The notes beneath the pieces were generated by a model. That model searched no databases. It was not told the DNA's origin and worked only from the letters and a program-made list of their open reading frames with translations. The position numbers and the translations under genes are program-made. A stretch of DNA of 64,000 nt, from the NCBI GenBank assembly GCA_903632075.3, contig CAHIKZ030002632.1, positions 148,549-212,548 on the forward strand, read 5' to 3'. This DNA comes from Acanthosepion pharaonis. Lineage: Eukaryota > Mollusca > Cephalopoda > Sepiida > Sepiidae. Shown here one piece after another: positions 48,579 through 59,033 of this stretch. The stretch's first letter is position 1. Each line of letters opens with the position of its first letter.

Positions 48579-49612
48579 AATATACCAATTAGGGTTAAAT
48601 CAGGATTTGAATTTAGAGATTAGGAAGATATCTATGCAGATAAAGTGAATTTCGTGAATTTCGACGAAGATATCTATGCGTTTACACAACGGATTTATTC
48701 ATGAATGGAGATGATCTTAAGGAAAGAACTATTTGGATTTATTGTCAGCGGACATAATCTTAACGCTATGAAAACTGAATGTGAGAAGCAAGGACTGTTA
48801 ACTATCAGAAGACACAGTCGAGGGTGATAGGCAAAATGGACCTAGTATGTGAGTTATGTACTGGGAATGTCAAAATCAAGCCGGTGACTGTTTGGCACAA
48901 TTTGAACAAAAACGGATAGCATGGGGTAAAAATTACTTAAAACAATGAAATACAGGATGTTGTGGAGATCCCTAATCATCAACAACGTTAAATGAATTTA
49001 GAAATAAAAAAAAATGGGAACCTAAGGTGTTGAACTTCTCAGGTAAATTAACAAATGATTTTTTTTTGTTTCAGAACAATGCAGACCTTGTACAGTGGAT
49101 GAGTGGATTTCCTGTTTTGAATCCAATTTCAAATTTCTGATAAATTTTAAAACATTGGATTCATCAGAAATAATAAGAATATCAATGATTAAAATGCCAT
49201 TAACAAAAAAACAGGGGATTATACTTTCAATGTCTTTAATGAACGTCTTAAAGAAAATTACAGAGAGAATTTCAGGATTATAATTACAAAACAGGGTTAT
49301 CAGCTAATTATTATACGTATGAGGAAATTGAGATAGCTTACTCCCCACCCCCATTAACTTATTTTAGATTGATTCTACTTTGTATTTTGATAATCGTTTT
49401 CTCAGTAATTTCTTTATAGACGGCATCCTCAGCGTACATTTCAGGAAAATGTAAGCATAAAAATTAACTGAATATGGCAGATTACCAAATACATATTTTC
49501 TCCAAACTGTAATCGTGTGTGGTCGATTAGCTTTTCGCTAAAAGTCATAATTTTGTTCAGACTGAAATTATTCAGAAATATTTAGTTATTTAAAAGGTTC
49601 CACTAGACTAAT

Positions 49613-49617
<5 letters not shown>
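48226..49617. other. No recognised gene; two short (AT)n arrays
   Basis: AT arrays lie at about 48398-48434 and 48549-48575. A 62-codon frame at 49095-49283 shows no motif. Confidence 0.45.

Positions 49618-49672
<55 letters not shown>
49618..49672. repeat. (AT)n array
   Basis: About 55 bp of pure AT repeats. Confidence 0.97.
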
Positions 49673-49679
<7 letters not shown>

Positions 49680-49712
49680 AAAAGTGAACATAGAAGTCAA
49701 AACTTAGAGGCG

Positions 49713-49766
49713 ATAGTCTGTTTTGCAATCGTCAGACCTGACGATTATAGCATGAAACAGACTGTG
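49713..49766. repeat. Short inverted repeat, hammerhead-like on +
   Basis: ATAGTCTGTTTTGCAATCGTC is mirrored by GACGATTATAGCATGAAACAGACTGT in reverse complement, with two bases between the arms. The right arm contains CTGACGA followed nine bases later by GAAAC, the two conserved strands of a hammerhead core, but the intervening stem II does not pair well. Confidence 0.55.
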
Positions 49767-51054
49767 CGTGTCTGATATTTTTCTATGACTCTTTCTTAGA
49801 TTTCCAAACCTTGTTGTTTTTATTACTTTCGATATTTGATCTTCATTTTAGTTTTTTTAGATGAATCATTGTCATAAATGTAGAACTGTTTCGCCTTATA
49901 TTCACATAGTCTTGCAAAGTGTCGTAATTAGTACATGAGTTGTTCAGACTTTTCAATTTGTTCTTTGTGTTCTGCTATGCACAAACGAAATAAAAGGAAG
50001 AATGCCAATATTTTGAACAGGTTTAATATTCATTGCATATAATGTAATTTATTTGTAAACTTATAATGTAACATTAACCAAAATAATCTAATTCGTGGTA
50101 AGGAATAAAAGCTCAAAAGAATTCCTTCCCTTATATAAAAACTTATCTTTAAAATACCAAAACTCTTTCACACCAAGTGAATGACAAGGTTAACACAGAA
50201 CATTCATAGTCAATGTTATAAATAAAATTAAGTATTTGAGCCAAGTACCCCTACTCAGTTATTATATTTCTGTGGCATTTTTACTTGTAATGAGATGCGA
50301 TCTAAATTAATGCTCAAACCACTAAAGTGTCAATTATATTGACAGTATCATGAACTAAGGTTGACAAAATTAGTAACATTGCTCTTAGCTTAAGACATCT
50401 ACATGAATTGTGAAACCTAATTATATGTTTCCTACTGGTCCTGATTTTAATTTTATAAGTGTCATTAATGATAAAAATGTTTTATTTAACGGAGTGGATT
50501 AATTCAATGTGGTAACGGGCTGCTTATTTGAAATACAACCACATTTTTAATCAAATCTTTCTTATTCGGTTTACAGACAACAAATTACCGGTTCAAAAAT
50601 CCATACGCATTTTCATGAATAAGTACAGTATTATTCTGTAGCTAGTATTATCATTTGGTAGAATTAGAATTGATTGGACAGAGATAGTGTGTGTTCAAAA
50701 TTCCATAATGTTCTTATTTGAAAATAGTCATTGAATACTAAGTTGAAAATTAACTTTTGAGGGAAGCGTTTGGATTTCAATTTTTAATTTGAGAACGATA
50801 CTAATTGCAAACACTGTCTCTCAGGAAATCTTTAAGATTTACTGTATTAGCTTCCACGAAATATCTTCTTAAAGGCGTATTTAATTTCCGCTACACTTAG
50901 AAACAAAGTACATAAGATCATTTTAAACAATATTTCAGCATTTGAAGTATAGACTGTGTTTAGATATAACAAACCAATCAAGGTTAAACTGTGATCTCAC
51001 TTGACAAATATTGATTCATATTGACACAAATATCAAACAAGCATTTCATCAAAG
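49767..51054. other. AT-rich flank upstream of the LTR element
   Basis: No gene or repeat recognised. The last four bases, AAAG (51051-51054), match the four bases after the 3-prime LTR. Confidence 0.5.
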
Positions 51055-51144
51055 CGTGGCACCATGCATACCTGACGAGCTGAGAGAAATATTCATAGAT
51101 ATATGATTTGTTTTTTACGGTTTATCAACCATTTAACCATCACA
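51055..51144 (+). repeat. 5-prime LTR remnant, internally deleted
   Basis: Bases from GCACCATGCATACCTGACGA to GTTTATCAACCATTTA repeat the start of the 3-prime LTR (58251 on) with about three differences; the terminal TG has become CG. After CCATTTA the two diverge at once. Here only ACCATCACA remains before the primer-binding site, against about 2 kb in the 3-prime copy. Promoter and polyadenylation sequence are therefore missing at the 5-prime end. Confidence 0.75.
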
Positions 51145-51146
51145 AC

Positions 51147-51164
51147 TGGTGCCGTGACCAAAGG
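51147..51164 (+). other. tRNA primer-binding site
   Basis: TGGTGCCGTGACCAAAGG starts two bases after the LTR end. TGG is the complement of tRNA CCA, the expected position and start of a minus-strand primer site. I do not assign the tRNA. Confidence 0.7.
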
Positions 51165-51346
51165 ATCAACACTGAGACAGCCACGTCACGTCACATCGAT
51201 AGACCGCTGTTGCTGAGAAATTTCGAATAGGACTCAAAACGACCCGGGACCGAGAGGAACGAGAACAGAATCGTCTGTAAGGTAGGACACTTTATTTTAT
51301 TTCCCAACCTCGATTGTTGCTGCGTAGATTGTCTTTCTCTTTAAAT

Positions 51347-52215
51347 ATGTCGGACTATGATTCAGATAGAGCAGTGGGGGATGAAGAGGAAGTAAGACAA
51401 GGGTTGTCAGCTGACCTAAGAAGGCTGTTAGGTGGACCGAGGGTCCCAGCATTTGACGGCAGTGGGAAAGATTTCAAAAACTGGCTGGCAATCCTGGAGA
51501 AGAGCCGATTTTTTTACGAACTTTCAGACCACGAAACCCTGTATTTGGCATACGATGCCACAAAAAGGGAAAGCGTCTGAATTCATGAAGGAGCTCTTGG
51601 AGAGTCAACCCCCACTTATCTTGGGAAAGGTTAAAGGGACTATTGACCAAGGAATTCGCCGACGACGGTACGGCTATAGAGGCCGTGAGGGCCCTGCTAA
51701 AACTGACACAGCTGTGGGACGAAACCCCGGGAGAATTGGGGGCCCGAGCAGGGAAGCTGTCATCATTGGCCTTCCCGGAAGTGTTCAGAGACAATGCGGT
51801 CATGCAGGCTCAACTAGCGGAACTGTATGTGGAGGCGCTAAGTGACGAGCGTGTTCGTCACGACGTGCTAAAAGAGGGACCGCTGAGACTGTCGGCAGCA
51901 ATTGAGCTGGCCAAGGGGAGCCAGGGCGTATGGAAAAAGGTGAAGAGGTGTGGAAAGAAACAGATACTAAGTCAGGAGGCCGGAAGAAGGGGAGTAGACA
52001 CAAGGCCAGCCCAGTTGAAAAGGAAAAGAGAAAAATGTTTGACATGTGGTCGGGCGGGCCACTTTGCGGCGAACTGTCCGGCAAGAAGGTGCTGGTTTTG
52101 CAGGAGGCCAGGACACCTGAAGAGAAGCTGTATCCTTAGAAACAGCCGCGGGAGACTGGGGAGAGGTCCGGCCGGGATCGCCCAGGTGCGGGGGGCGCAG
52201 AACTCCACCTCATGA
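51347..52215 (+). pseudogene. Gag with two zinc knuckles, frameshifted
   Basis: The start is taken as the ATG at 51347 (MSDYDSDRAVGDEEE), about 200 bp after the primer site. The first frame has the acidic N-terminus and a GKDFKNWLAILEKSRFFYEL block and stops at 51580 after a shift near an A-run. A second frame carries KASEFMKELLESQPP, and a third (about 51643-52215) carries the rest. It ends with two CX2CX4HX4C knuckles: CLTCGRAGHFAANC and CWFCRRPGHLKRSC. Knuckles bind element RNA during packaging in this family. Two shifts split the protein, so no full Gag can be made. Confidence 0.85.
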
Positions 52216-52359
52216 GAAAAATGGTGATTTATTACTACCGGCGCCTATGGCTGGGTTAACCCAAGGGTGGGGACCCAGGAAGAGGAAAGACCAAGGGTTC
52301 TCTTCGCTAACGCAAGAGAAAGAACTATCCTGTAGAGCGGAGATAGGGGGGGTAGGGCG

Positions 52360-53256
52360 ATGAGAGCTCTGGTGGACACAGGAGCATCTGTGTCATTGAT
52401 GAGAGAGGAAGCATACAGGCGGGTGAAACGGAAGAGAAGGTTACGGGAAGCGGACATAGAAGTCACGCAAGTAGATGGAGCCCCCCTGAGGATAAAAGCG
52501 ATGGTGAGGCTCCCGGTGAGGATTGGGAAAGTAAGAAGCACCCAAAATTTTTACGTAACCCCCGACCTGTGTACGGAGGCAATCTTTGGAGAAGATTGGC
52601 TCCGGAGCCAGAGGGCACAGATCGAGTTTAACATCACTGTTTTGGTGGTGAATGGCGAGAGAACGCCATTGGGATGCCCACCAGAGGAAGAGATAACAAT
52701 AGTGGTGGAGGAAGATGTAAAACTACCCGCTAGGACGGCGGTGTCGGGAAAGGGTAGGTTAATGTCAGGAAAAAGGGTATGGAGAGGACCCCTGCAGTTG
52801 GTCCCTGTAGAAGGAAAGGGCCTAGAAGAGAGCGAGGTAACCCTGTGCGAAACGGTGGTGGAGGCAGCCGAATTGGTGCCCATTATGATAGTGAACCAGG
52901 CCCAAAAGACTATAAAGGTTAGGAGAGGGGAGGAGATAGGGAGAGCGCTTTCCCTACGGACTCTGAATCGGGTGAGATTCGAGGAGGAACGAAGGAAACT
53001 TGTAGAGCAAACAGAAGGAATCGTAGACGAAGATATATTAGCACCGGATCAATTTAGAACCAGAGTGGGGGGTCTGTTGAGGGACAATCGAGATGTGGTA
53101 GCCCAGTCAGACAAGGAACTAGGCCAAGACCCACACAGTCAAAATGAAAATCGACACCGGAGATCACCCCCTGTGAAATTAAAACCCTACCGGACACCTA
53201 TACATAAGAGACCCCTTGTAGAAGAGGCAGTAGAAGAGATGTTGAAGCTGGGATGA
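52360..53256 (+). pseudogene. Pol N-terminal part: aspartic protease, linker, RT start
   Basis: ALVDTGASVSLM near residue 3 holds the DTG catalytic triad of a retropepsin. EAIFGEDWLRS near residue 75 is the conserved second block (usually xxxLGxDxL). A roughly 150-residue linker follows. The frame then enters the RT N-terminus (KLKPYRTPIHKRPLVEEAVEEMLKLG) and ends in a stop at 53256, after which the RT continues in another frame. The gag-pol junction lies upstream at 52216-52359, where the frame is disturbed by a run of seven G. The protease itself looks intact. Confidence 0.85.
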
Positions 53257-53722
53257 TCGAAAGATCGATCTCCCTTGGAGCTTCCCAATAGTAATAGTGG
53301 GTAAGAAAGATGGCGGGCACCGTTTCTGTGTAGATTTTAGAAAACTAAATTCTATATCGAAGCTGTTGGCGGTGCCATTGCCACTGATAGATGACATATT
53401 GGCATTATTAGGGAGGGCAAAGTACTTCTCTACGTTGGACTTGAGGTCCGGGTATTGGCAGGTAGCCCTTGATGAGGCTGACAAGGAGAAGGTCGCGTTT
53501 GCGTGTCACCTGGGACTGTTTCAGTTCAGGGTGATGCCATTCGGTTTAGCTAATGCCCCGGGAGTCTTCCAACAGCTAATGTTAATAGTGTTAGGAGGAT
53601 ACGAGAGCTTTGCCATGGCGTATTTGGAAGATATCTTAATATTTTCGAAACAGTGGAACAACACTTTTTCCATTTAAGCCAAGTGTTGGGAAGGTTAAGA
53701 AAACACGGCTTAAAAATTAAAA
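53257..53722 (+). pseudogene. Reverse transcriptase palm with altered active site
   Basis: The frame reads FPIVIVGKKDGGHRFCVDFR, then STLDLRSGYWQV (first catalytic Asp), FACHLGLFQFRVMPFGLANA, and at 53615-53640 MAYLEDILIFS. The catalytic YxDD is YLED here, with Glu for the first Asp of the pair (GAA at 53627-53629). A shift at about 53655 gives a premature stop, and wording resumes in the next frame with HLSQVLGRLRKHGLK. Gypsy RTs copy genomic RNA to DNA. The substitution plus the shifts argue that this copy is inactive. Confidence 0.88.
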
Positions 53723-54688
53723 TTGTCAAAGTGTCAGTTTCTGAAGGAAGAGACTAGGTATTTAGGCTTTGTCATAAACGGAGACGGTATTAAACCCGAC
53801 CTGGATAAGGTAAAGGTCATAAGGGAAATGCCGGAACCTAAGACAGTGAGACAGGTAAGAGGTTTTATAGGGGCTATAGGTTACTACCGACGCTTCGTCC
53901 CGGCATTTTCAAGAATTTCCATACCACTAGTAGCCCTGACGAAGAAATACGCTAGGTTCAGGTGGACAGAGGACTGCCAACGGGCATTTGATACCCTAAA
54001 GGAACAGTTGACAGCCGTCCCACTTCTGACGTACCCAGACCTCAGCAAGCCCATGGAGCTATACACGGATGCCAGTGAGCAGTGTGTAGGGGCAGTACTT
54101 ACCCAGCCGTGTCCCGATAAGGAAGGACCAGTGCCAGGCATACCAGAGGAAGTGCCGATATACTTCCTCTCCCATAAGCTCTCAGAGACACAACAGAGAT
54201 GGCCAGTAATAGAAAGGGAAGCATATGCCATCATGTATGCTCTCCAAAAACTGGACTACTATTTGAATGGTGCGGTCTTTACTATAAAAACAGACCACAA
54301 ACCTCTGCAGTACCTATTGCAAACAGAGTGGACAAATAATAAGAAAATTCAACAGTGGGTACTTAAGTTAAGTGGTAACCACTGTAAGATAGAGTATTTG
54401 GCAGGGAAGGAAAACACGTGCGCAGATTTACTCTCAAGAATACCGAAACAACTGGAAGAAAGATCTGTAAAAGTAGAGAAGGGAGTAGATGATAAAGCTT
54501 ATAGAATAGGAGTAATTAACTCTAATAAGCTAAAAGATCGCCCTATGTTAGAATCGGACGAAGAAGGGGACGCCCAGATAATAACCGATCCCTACTGGAC
54601 AGAAGGAATTGAGAAGGAGCAGGCAGACAGTGAAATAGCTGCTCTGAGAGAAAAGGTGAAGGCTGAGAGACCACCAAGTATGCCATAA
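53723..54688 (+). pseudogene. RT connection and RNase H
   Basis: A 321-codon open frame starts with the RT thumb (SKCQFLKEETRYLGFVING, VRGFIGAIGYYRRFVPAFS). RNase H follows with its residues in place: LYTDASEQCVGAVL (Asp about residue 116), an EREAYAIMYAL block (Glu about 164-166), TDHKPLQYLL (Asp about 191) and NTCADLLSRI (Asp about 235). A charged tail precedes the stop at 54688. The domain removes the RNA strand of RNA-DNA hybrids. It is open and unaltered here but detached by shifts from the RT palm and from integrase. Confidence 0.88.
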
Positions 54689-54740
54689 TAGAGGAAAGGC
54701 TGTATTATCTCTCAGGCAGGGATGAAAAGTCAAGCCCAAG

Positions 54741-56376
54741 TTGTATGTGCCCAAAAGTTTAAGACCAGAGATATTGGAACAGTGCCACGAGAGGTTGGGT
54801 CACATGGGAATTGATAGGACATGTGATCTTATAGGAAGAAAGTACTATTGGCCCAAACTGTACGGAGAGATCACTAACTATGTTCGGAGCTGTGTAGTGT
54901 GTCAGTCGCAGAGCAGAAGGCAGGAAATGGCACCTTTGAGGAAACGGACGTGCCAAACTTCCCTTCGAGAAGGTGAGTATGGATGTATCAGGACCATATG
55001 GGGAAACTGCACAAGAAAACAACTATATAGTGAGTTTTGTCGATTGGCTAACAAATTGGCCTGAGGCATTTGCGGTACCAGACAAGAAGGCTAGAACTGT
55101 GGCCGGGTTGATAATAAGTCAAATCTTCCCTAGGTATGGCGCCCCTGTGCAATTGGTAACAGATAATGGCATGGAGAATGTGAACAGCATAATGAGAGAA
55201 GTTCTGACAGGTTTGAATATAGAGCACGTAAAAACATCTCCATATCGCCCCAAGGAAATGCTAAAGTGGAAAGGTTTCATAGAACCTTGGGAGATGTATT
55301 GGCCAAGCTGGTCAGGGAGAACACTGGAAATTGGGACTTGTATTTGACGCAGGCTCTGGCGGCCGTGAGGTTTACGATAAACGAAACCTCCAGATTTTTC
55401 TCCTTATATTTTGTTGTTTGGCAGAGACGTGGTCCTGCCTGTGGATAACCTACTGAAGCCCCGAAGAAAGTATATGGGAGAAGATCATCATCAACTATTG
55501 CTGGAACAACAACATAAGATATTTGTACAGGCCAGAAGAAGAATAAAGAGGGCCCAGAAGAAAAGAAATGAGAGAGTGAATGCTGAAAGAAAGGTAGTAG
55601 AATTGAAGGTTGGAGACCCTGTCTACTATAAAATCCACCAGAGAGAGGGAAAACTGGACCGGAGATGGGAACCGTGCTACCGGATAGTAGAGCAGACGGG
55701 TCCAGTATCATATGTAATATGGGATCAAGTGGCAGGACGAGCGTGGAGGGTTCATGCCAATGATCTGAAGAAGGCTGAAATAGCTAACCTGGAAATGAGC
55801 GAGCCGAGGCCTAAGAAGACAAGGACAAGGAAGGTGACTCTGGTTGAACCAGAAGAAATGGAGACGGAAGAAGATTCCGAAGAAGATGAGGAGATAGGTC
55901 GACTTGGCCAGATAGACGAAGCGATCCGAGTGACGGAGTTGGAACCCTCAGCGGGAATTAGCGATGTTCAATCGTCGACTAAATCGGTGCAGAAAAAACC
56001 CTGTGAGGTCACCATCGCACCCCCATGTCCAAAGAAAAGGAAGAAAAAAACGAGGAGATCCAATCAAGCAGTCGAAGGCTCTAAAAAGAGGCACCCTGAA
56101 CACGACGAAGGGCCCAGCGAGTGGGAGGAGGAGGATCAAATACCCCTCTCCCAGCTCAAGGAAAGGATAAGGAACAGGAGAGATTTAGACATAGAGTCGA
56201 GAGGTATTAAAGACATCCAAGGCGAGGACTCTAAACAGAAGGAAGAATCAGGGGATGAAGAAGAGGACAAAACACCTCCTGGACGGGAGTTAAACACAGA
56301 GAGAAGGTTAGAGGTTGAGCAGGAATCACCTCGGAAGATGAGATCAAGGAGGGTGAAGAACCCCAAATCTCAGTAG
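54741..56376 (+). pseudogene. Integrase with GPY/F-type C-terminus and charged extension
   Basis: 54741-54950 carries the HHCC zinc domain (H..H at about residues 16 and 21, then CVVC at 51-54). After a shift, 54973 onward gives the catalytic core: MDVSGPY with the first Asp and LVTDNGMEN with the second. A one-base shift near 55250 puts the third acidic residue (in the GNAKVERF-type block) in another frame. 55411-56376 is one open frame of 321 codons: the end of the core, a VGDPVYYKIH..RRWEPCYRIVEQTGPVSYVI module of GPY/F type, then about 200 residues very rich in Lys, Arg, Glu and Asp. Integrases of this group insert the DNA copy into chromosomes; the breaks prevent that here. Confidence 0.87.
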
Positions 56377-56665
56377 AACAAGAGGGCTGTGCAGAATAGA
56401 AGCATCCAGTGTCGATAGATAACGACACTGGCCCATCCAAAAACCTGCTGGCTGACTGCGGTGGATGTGAGTGGAGGGGATGGAGTCGCGGGCTGCACCT
56501 CACGAGGGACGGAAGAAGATTATTGGCATTGTTGATTGGCCATCAGTGGTGTCATGAAGTACGGCCTTTGGAGTGAGCGCCACGCGTTTCTGTCCAGGCC
56601 ATTCTGTCTGCTAGAGGTTAGTTAGAGGAGGGAAGAGCTGAACTTAGTAAGAAATTATAGAATAA
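56377..56665 (+). other. Gap between pol and env without an open frame
   Basis: This is where the signal peptide, cleavage site and fusion region of an env of this type would be expected, but no frame stays open. A TGTCCAGGCCATTCTGTC stretch with TTTCTG upstream (about 56587-56612) might serve as a splice acceptor for a subgenomic env RNA; that is speculative. Confidence 0.45.
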
Positions 56666-57775
56666 TTGAGCAAAGAATTGTGGAAGTATTATAATGCACT
56701 AGGATATGTGACCTTGTTAGAAAATAGGCGACTATTGGATGTGATATCTGTTCCGTTGTTAGATAGCGAGAGTATATTCGAGATATACCAGGTTCTAAAC
56801 TTACCCATTCCCTACCCCAGAAGAGATCAAGGTTTGGGAATGATAGCAAGGTACAAGGTGGAAGCAGACTACATAGCTTTAAATTCGGGGAGAACGAAAT
56901 TCATGTTGCTATCAGCTGAAGAAGCTGGAAGGTGTAGAGATGATGCTCTAGGGACTTGTACCTCGTTAAGCCCTATCTATAAAACTGGTAATCGCAGAAT
57001 GTGCATACTAGAATTGTTTGAAGGGAAGAGGGAAGGAATCAATGGAAGCTGCCAAGTGGAGGTATTAACAAACACGGCATTACCACAAGCTATCAGTGTT
57101 TCAGACGGGGTGTGGGCAGTAGCCACACAGAAACCTATCAGCTTGTCTAAGGTATGTGGGGGAGAGTCCACAAGGACATTAAGAATAAGGCCACCATTAT
57201 CCCTGTTAAAGCTACCCATAGGATGTTCGGCGGTTGGGATATCCATTTCCCTACCCCCCTATTACCAGGAAGAAGAAAGATATGAAGAGAAAGATTCAAT
57301 CATAGAGATGATTGGTAGAGGCTTAGTCAATTGTACAGAATTGTGGGAGCCGATAGTGAAGGGATTCTCTAATGTTACCTTAAATAAAATGCCAGTATTA
57401 ATGAAGCCGATAGAAAAGATCGATATGGATCAATTGAGAGACAAGTTAAGTGCGTTGGGAAACGAAGGTGTGGCTTGGGAAGACGATGAGCAGATCACGA
57501 TAAGTTGGTCAATAGTGATGGGTACATTCCTAGTTATAGCCATCGGGGGTGTATTAATATGGAAGGTTAAGAGTAAGAGGAGATTAGCGAACGACAATCT
57601 AATGAGCATGCAGCAACTCGAGAGGGAGATACCGAGCAGTGTTCCTTACTCAGACGGGACTGGCGAAGAAATTGCTGAAAGACCAACGGAGGAGGCTGGC
57701 GTGAGACCACCACGTGCGGCGGAAAAACCTCCCACAGCGGAGAGGAAAACATTGACCAAGAAGAACAAACCATAG
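56666..57775 (+). CDS. Env-like membrane glycoprotein, N-terminally incomplete
   Basis: A 369-codon frame is open from just after a TAA to a stop at 57775. It opens with TTG and has no signal peptide, so its true start was upstream. It begins with LLDVISVPLLDSESIFEIYQ and LNLPIPY, wording that recalls the ectodomain of errantivirus Env and the related baculovirus-type F proteins. Seven Cys follow (about 90, 98, 113, 129, 164, 187, 223), with three N-glycosylation sequons (N126, N222, N236). One membrane segment (about 279-299) is followed by a basic VKSKRR stop-transfer and a roughly 65-residue Pro- and Glu-rich tail. Role by analogy: cell or particle membrane fusion. The F-type identity is a judgement from pattern, not a computed match. 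Confidence 0.7.
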   Translation: MSKELWKYYNALGYVTLLENRRLLDVISVPLLDSESIFEIYQVLNLPIPYPRRDQGLGMIARYKVEADYIALNSGRTKFMLLSAEEAGRCRDDALGTCTSLSPIYKTGNRRMCILELFEGKREGINGSCQVEVLTNTALPQAISVSDGVWAVATQKPISLSKVCGGESTRTLRIRPPLSLLKLPIGCSAVGISISLPPYYQEEERYEEKDSIIEMIGRGLVNCTELWEPIVKGFSNVTLNKMPVLMKPIEKIDMDQLRDKLSALGNEGVAWEDDEQITISWSIVMGTFLVIAIGGVLIWKVKSKRRLANDNLMSMQQLEREIPSSVPYSDGTGEEIAERPTEEAGVRPPRAAEKPPTAERKTLTKKNKP

Positions 57776-57808
57776 TAACCACATCTGCACCCACAGACAC
57801 ACGCACAT

Positions 57809-58130
57809 ATTACATTTGCATGAAGAACAAGAGAAGATGAAAAAAGAATATTACATTTGCATGTAGAACAGAAGAAGATGAAAAGAACATTACTTTTGCA
57901 TGTAGAACAAAAGAAGATGAAAAGAACATTACATTTGCATGTAGAACAGAAGAAGATGAAAAGAACATTACTTTTGCATGTAGAACAAAAGAAGATGAAA
58001 AGAACATTACATTTGCATGTAGAACAGAAGAAGATGAAAAGGACATTACCTTTGCATGTAGAACAGAAGAAGATGGAAAAAAAAGAACACAACATCTGCA
58101 TGTAGAACAAAAGAAGTTAAAAGAGAAAAT
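57809..58130. repeat. 39-bp tandem repeat between env and the 3-prime LTR
   Basis: Unit close to ATTACATTTGCATGTAGAAC plus AGAAGAAGATGAAAAGAAC. Unit starts lie at 57809, 57850, 57889, 57928, 57967, 58006 and 58045, with a degenerate one near 58088. Units alternate between ATTACAT..CAGAAG and ATTACTT..CAAAAG, giving a 78-bp higher-order period. 39 is a multiple of three, so long repetitive frames exist on both strands; I do not consider them genes. Confidence 0.95.
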
Positions 58131-58240
58131 TACACTGCATGTAAGAAAGTAGTATAGAATTGCATGAGACAAATGCATGGTGCATGTTAAATGATGTATT
58201 TGGGTTTAGGTGTCAGTTACGGGTAAATGACAAATCGGTT

Positions 58241-58250
58241 AGGGGAGGAT
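58241..58250 (+). promoter_or_regulatory. Polypurine tract
   Basis: AGGGGAGGAT lies immediately before the TG of the 3-prime LTR, the expected position of the plus-strand primer in LTR elements. Confidence 0.7.
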
Positions 58251-59033
58251 TGTAGCACCATGCATACCTGACGAGCTGAGAGAAATATTCACAGATATAT
58301 GATTTGTTTTTTACGGTTTATCAACCATTTAATAATTATTTAAGGCCGAAAAATATTTTGGGTTTTAAGAATAATTCTTTCTTTACGTTCAAACGATCTG
58401 GAAGAAGGAAAGAGAAAACGAAGAAGAAAGAAAGAAAAATAATACGAAAACAGGTCATAGGCGAGCACACACACGCTCGGCTGACAGATAACAGGTGTCG
58501 AAAAATATCCAGGTCAAGCATCTAACCGAGATCTGGGGAAAATGGAAGTTGTTATCAATTGGTTGAAGAAACGAAGTTTAGGGACAATGAAAAATATTGA
58601 TAAGTAACAAGTGGATAGTGTGTCATAGGGATGATAGTAAAAGTCTAAGTGGGTGGGGAAGTGTATCTAAGGATATGAAGGCAAACCATTAATACGAAAA
58701 CCCAGACAATCTCCAGAATTGGAAAAAGCCACACAAGATGATGTCGATGAAAATTTTTTTTGAGATACTAAAGATTTTTATTATCGGACCTTCGGCCGGA
58801 GGAAAATGAAATATTTTTATTTCGTTCAAAAAAACGCCAACAGGTCTGAGAAATCCCTTTCTTGGGTCATATCCAATTAGCGATAAACTGCTTGACAAAT
58901 GCCACGTGTTAAAAAGCCGAAGGTGTCATCGCAGTCGCTCATGATAAGGGTGATTTAAATTAATATTTATGTTTTTTAAGCAAGGTGTTTCTTTCCCCAA
59001 AACAAAGCCACGGATTGTCCACACCCGACTAAA

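Noticed and set aside
57646..58110. 154-codon minus-strand frame and 82-codon plus-strand frame in the 39-bp repeat
   Set aside because: The unit is a multiple of three, so open frames follow automatically; the residues are pure repeat.
58262..58290. CTGACGAGCTGAGAGAAAT at the LTR start as a hammerhead core
   Set aside because: CTGACGA and GAAA are present, but the seven bases between cannot form stem II and no cleavage triplet follows.
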